Positions 61,146 to 64,000 of a DNA stretch of 64,000 bases are shown piece by piece. Position numbers and translations under genes: made by a program. Below the pieces are notes generated by a model. The model did no database searches and had not been told where the DNA came from. It saw only the letters and a list, made by a program, of their open reading frames with translations. The stretch comes from Paralvinella palmiformis (Eukaryota > Annelida > Polychaeta > Terebellida > Alvinellidae), in contig JAODUP010000011.1 in the NCBI GenBank assembly GCA_025642065.1, forward strand, positions 917,001 to 981,000. The letters run 5' to 3'. The first letter of the stretch is position 1; every line of letters begins with the position of its first letter.

Positions 61146-62701
61146 TTTATTTCGTATTTTATACATGGTATGCAGTACAATAATTTATAGTGGAAATATG
61201 AATAATGTCCACAAAATGAAACGGAACAGGTATAGAATCAACCAGTGCATATAAAATCAATTAAGTGACATATATCGCTACGGCTTAGGTCCATTGTCAA
61301 TATTCCATCCCTTAACAAATACAATTCCTTTAGCAAAGCACCATCAGCTACGCACTTAGTTTTCTTCAGATACACTTCTTAAGTGTTGCTTATTCATCGC
61401 TGAACATTCATCATATTCATCTTCATTTAATTTGGACAGAAAAAGTCTCCTATTAATCGATACAGGGGTTCCGGATGTCTTACATAGCAAATAACACAGA
61501 TGAGTACAAATATTTTCACGTTTTGATAATGATTGGTAAAATGACATAAATCGAGACATCAGTTCGAGATCGATACCATATCCTTCACTTAAATGATTTA
61601 AAAGTCTGCAATATGTTATACCCGGGATATTATCTTCCTGATACAATTTCTCAATGTAACATAAAAATGCTTAACATCACTGGAACCTAACTGCCACAGA
61701 GGTGATCCATAATAGCTGGTACAATACGTGCGAAACATAAAGTCACTGATATTAGCAGACAAAAATCTAATTTTGCCATGACATGATTACTTCTTCAAAT
61801 CAAATCTCGCTTGGCGTTGCGTATGGCAATAGAATTAACATTATCAATACCAACTGGGTGACCAAGATGAGTTGACCATGATGGATTTTCTGGCACTATG
61901 AACTGGTAATATTCACCTGAACTCGATTCCGATTTAAGTGAACACGCACGCAGACTGAATTCGCGAGGTTCGTGTCAGCAAATCGAGTTCAGACCTCCAG
62001 TTCAGAAAAGAAAAGTCGTTCGGTGGCTGCAGATTCATGTACCAGCGACATTGCACAATTATCTTTTTAAATAAAAACACTGACAAGAGTACTGCCCTTG
62101 TCTATGAAATTATATTATTAATATTATTATTTTTATCATAAATTATTCAGAACATATTAACACACGACTGTAAAAATGTTGAATATGAACAAATTATTCA
62201 GAACATATTAACACACAACTGTAAAATTGTCGAATATAAACAAATTGTTCAGAACATATTAACACACGACTGTAAAAGTATTGAATGTAAACAAATTATT
62301 CAGAACATATTAACACACAACTCTAAAATTGTCGAATATGAACAAATTAATCATAACATATTAACACATGGCTATAAAATGTAGAATATGAACAAATTCT
62401 TCAGAACAAATTAACACATGACTGTAAAAATTTATAATATGAACAAATTATTCAGAACATATTAACATACGACTGTAAAAATTTATAATATTAACAAATT
62501 CTTCAGAACATATTAGAACAGTGAAAGTGGCGTTACCTGGCTCAGGATTTTCACAGAAGGAATAATTTCTTCTGGACTTTTTACCATCAAAGGCCTTGTT
62601 AATTATGATCAGCTCGTCAGATTGGCAGGAAAAACTGAGGACAGAGATTTCATCTTTCACATAACACACTGAATAAGTTGTACTGTTGAAGTCGTCTAAA
62701 C
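55724..62701 (-). CDS. Type I membrane protein: SUEL lectin-like, CUB-like, Thr-rich stalk (5' partial)
   Basis: Six exons join in frame to 482 codons: 62537-62701, 59933-60100, 59414-59812, 57477-57719, 56472-56550 and 55724-56120 (stop TAG). The first two encode a domain with the eight cysteines of SUEL/rhamnose-binding lectins (CYVKDE, SFSC, SFCEN, NDC, SNC, STC, LLC, VDYTC). The third encodes a CUB-like domain (LVVHVLDFAG, CPIELVLHDG, LCGN). The fourth is a Thr-rich, probably O-glycosylated stalk. The fifth is one membrane helix (GGLIGGVVLLIIIVVSAVIC) with a basic stop-transfer end. The last is a polar 132-residue tail with DEYYDEIND. All introns are phase 1 except the last (phase 2). The signal peptide and any further N-terminal domains lie outside the exons found. 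A cell-surface recognition or adhesion role is inferred. I know no named orthologue. Confidence 0.85.
56164..56300. repeat. Two (TA)n microsatellites
   Basis: TA runs at about 56164-56214 and 56271-56300 in the last intron of the receptor gene. Confidence 0.9.
57064..57230 (+). mobile_element. tRNA-derived SINE with well-kept A and B boxes
   Basis: A-box region CGACTAGTGGGTAAGAGCAT and B box GGTTCGAGTCC, with a tRNA-like GCC..GGC closing stem around the B box, then an unrelated tail (GTAGGAGGAGTTTTTTCAGG). The anticodon region is too long for a normal tRNA, so I call a SINE. It is in an intron of the receptor gene. Confidence 0.65.
58297..58338. repeat. Copy of the 30.1-kb dispersed repeat block
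   Basis: GACGTATAGCGTCGGACGT, a short spacer, then GGCTATTGAAATGGCTGT, matching 30121-30163 with few differences. Confidence 0.55.
58798..59091 (-). mobile_element. tRNA-derived SINE, reverse copy of the 42.1-kb family
   Basis: On the minus strand the order is the same as at 42067-42420: head with a GTCTAGC A-box region and GTTAGATCCC B box, then TCGAAACTTTTCCAGGGATT, TACTGAATTGATTAAAATAA and GGCAGTGACCACCCT. It lies in the intron between the CUB-like and stalk exons. Confidence 0.8.
60172..60219. repeat. (TA)n microsatellite
   Basis: About 48 bases of TA repeat in the intron between the two halves of the SUEL domain. Confidence 0.9.
61082..61143. repeat. Long (TA)n microsatellite
   Basis: About 60 bases of pure TA, the longest in the window, in the same intron. 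Minus-strand open frames near it (61356-61646) have no recognisable features. Confidence 0.95.
62137..62525. repeat. 51-base tandem repeat, about eight copies
   Basis: The unit is ATTATTCAGAACATATTAAC, then ACACGACTGTAAAAAT, then a GTTGAATATGAACAA-like end. Copies begin at about 62142, 62193, 62244, 62295, 62346, 62396, 62447 and 62498, so the period is 51 with one unit of 50. It ends about ten bases before the donor of receptor exon 62537-62701. Confidence 0.95.
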
Positions 62702-63074
62702 CTGAAAGAAATCAAACGATATATAGGTAATTCAATATCTTTAAAACAACGTGTCACTAGTGGTTCGTGGGTTAATTTTAGTCAGACCATACTTTGGACG
62801 GGAATGTTTTTAAAAAGAAAAAAGAGTTCGAAAGATGTCTGTCCCTAAGGAGCATTTCGTCGTTGGAAAATCTTTGATGGCAGTATTTAACCTGATCCTT
62901 AGTCGACTGAACATAGTTGTTTAATAGATATCCGATAGATGGAGCATCAGATAAATACAAAGATGGAAGTTGGAACGGAAACCTTTAAAATAGAAAATAT
63001 TAACCAGTTATACCCCTTACATTACGTTTCAGTGAATAATCTATCCAATACCTAATGACTCGAATGCATCTTTT

Positions 63075-63120
<46 letters not shown>

Positions 63121-63513
63121 GATTGTCCCATTACTATATTTAGATCTATGCCGTAAGTTATTATATAATTACATAATTATATAATTATATATATTATACA
63201 ATATTGCGATTTCAAATATATACGTAACAATCGGGCTACAGTTTGCTTCTCAACTGCATTTTGTGTTTTCAATTTTGGTAATTGTATATCGTTCCATGCG
63301 CATACAGTTAGCTACAAATTAAAAGTTTTATTAACAATTCTTGCTGCATAATTTCACTCTAGTAGGACATTTGTTAGCGAGTTGGAGTTTTTAAATTGCT
63401 CACCATTGATATCTCTTATCAGTCACGTTATGTATCGTTATATTTTATTAATAAGTCTCATACAAATAACTAAATGTACGCTGTATGTAAGTGTGTGTAT
63501 GTGCGTGTGTGTG

Positions 63514-63561
<48 letters not shown>

Positions 63562-64000
63562 CCCGCATGTGTTTCTCTCTCTGTGTGGGTGTGCGTGTGC
63601 GCGCGCGTGAGTGTGTGTGTGTGCGTGTATAAAAGGTTCCGATGCAGAAGAATCATTAATATAACCTATAGACGATTAATCAGGTAATGAACTTGTAGAA
63701 GAGGCTTTTCACACTCAGACTTGTATAATCTCTCACCAGTCCCCAAGTTGCTGTGTAGCAAAACTATTATAAAAACACACACAATTAACTAATGATTTAG
63801 GGTCGTGGTGCCAGAGAGTAACAGACCAAGTCAGAGCATAACAGTTGTGAACCAGTCTTGAATATGTTCCAATATAAACGGGAAAACTAATATTTCATAG
63901 CTCAGATATGTACGTAATCGATATGGAATGACAACTTCCTTATACGACAATTTGGTGAGGGTTAAAGAATTGCCGGACTTCATGATCAGTTAGCGAGACG
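62702..64000. other. Upstream intron or flank of the receptor gene
   Basis: No signal-peptide exon could be found on the minus strand. The stretch holds (TA)n at 63077-63119 and a (TC)n/(TG)n tract at about 63517-63620. Confidence 0.5.

Noticed and set aside
62137..62525. CRISPR-like array
   Set aside because: The units are contiguous 51-base repeats with no unique spacers, in a eukaryotic intron.
63382..63687. 101-codon frame with Ser/Leu/Val/Cys runs
   Set aside because: It is translation of (TG)n and (TC)n microsatellite.

Overview
The window reads as nuclear DNA of an animal, most likely a lophotrochozoan and probably a mollusc. Genes are split by GT-AG introns inside AT-rich sequence full of (TA)n, (CA)n and (CT)n microsatellites, tRNA-derived SINEs, decayed LINEs and small inverted-repeat transposons. 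The mollusc assignment is an inference. It rests on a divergent TALE homeobox gene of the kind expanded in spiralians and on a lectin-like membrane protein, not on any species-specific marker.

Five protein-coding genes are supported. (1) 974-11425, + strand: the 3' 15 exons of an F-spondin-type secreted matrix protein (end of a reeler domain, spondin_N, five thrombospondin type-1 repeats, two Kunitz domains and a very long Lys-rich segment). Its 5' exons lie left of the window. (2) 40908-16403, - strand: 22 exons of VPS16, core subunit of the HOPS/CORVET tethering complexes, complete except for the short first coding exon. (3) 28275-27310, - strand: an intronless TALE-class homeobox gene nested in a 5.7-kb VPS16 intron. 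(4) 49766-50614, + strand: intronless BUD23, the 18S rRNA m7G methyltransferase. (5) 62701-55724, - strand: six exons of a type I membrane protein with a SUEL-type lectin-like domain, a CUB-like domain, a Thr-rich stalk, one membrane helix and a 132-residue tail. Its 5' exons lie outside what I could place.

Each exon chain was joined by hand. All exon phases agree across the spondin (1239 codons), VPS16 (814 codons) and lectin-like receptor (482 codons) models, which is strong internal support. Spondin and VPS16 are convergent. VPS16 and BUD23 point away from each other. The homeobox gene is on the same strand as its host. The genes do not form a shared pathway: one is extracellular matrix, one endolysosomal tethering, one transcriptional regulation, one ribosome biogenesis and one cell-surface recognition.

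The large spaces (11.4-16.4, 40.9-49.7 and 50.6-55.7 kb, plus long introns) hold mobile-element debris. This includes at least four tRNA-derived SINE families, two or three LINE remnants, an element with TTAA target sites, two elements with TA target sites, an unclassified repeat built from GTTGCGAAACGGG-like words, and several minisatellites.

The most interesting points are the nested homeobox gene, a probable U12-type intron in VPS16, the roughly 380-residue Lys-rich segment inside spondin, and the lectin-like receptor with intact lectin cysteines but no sugar-binding motif.
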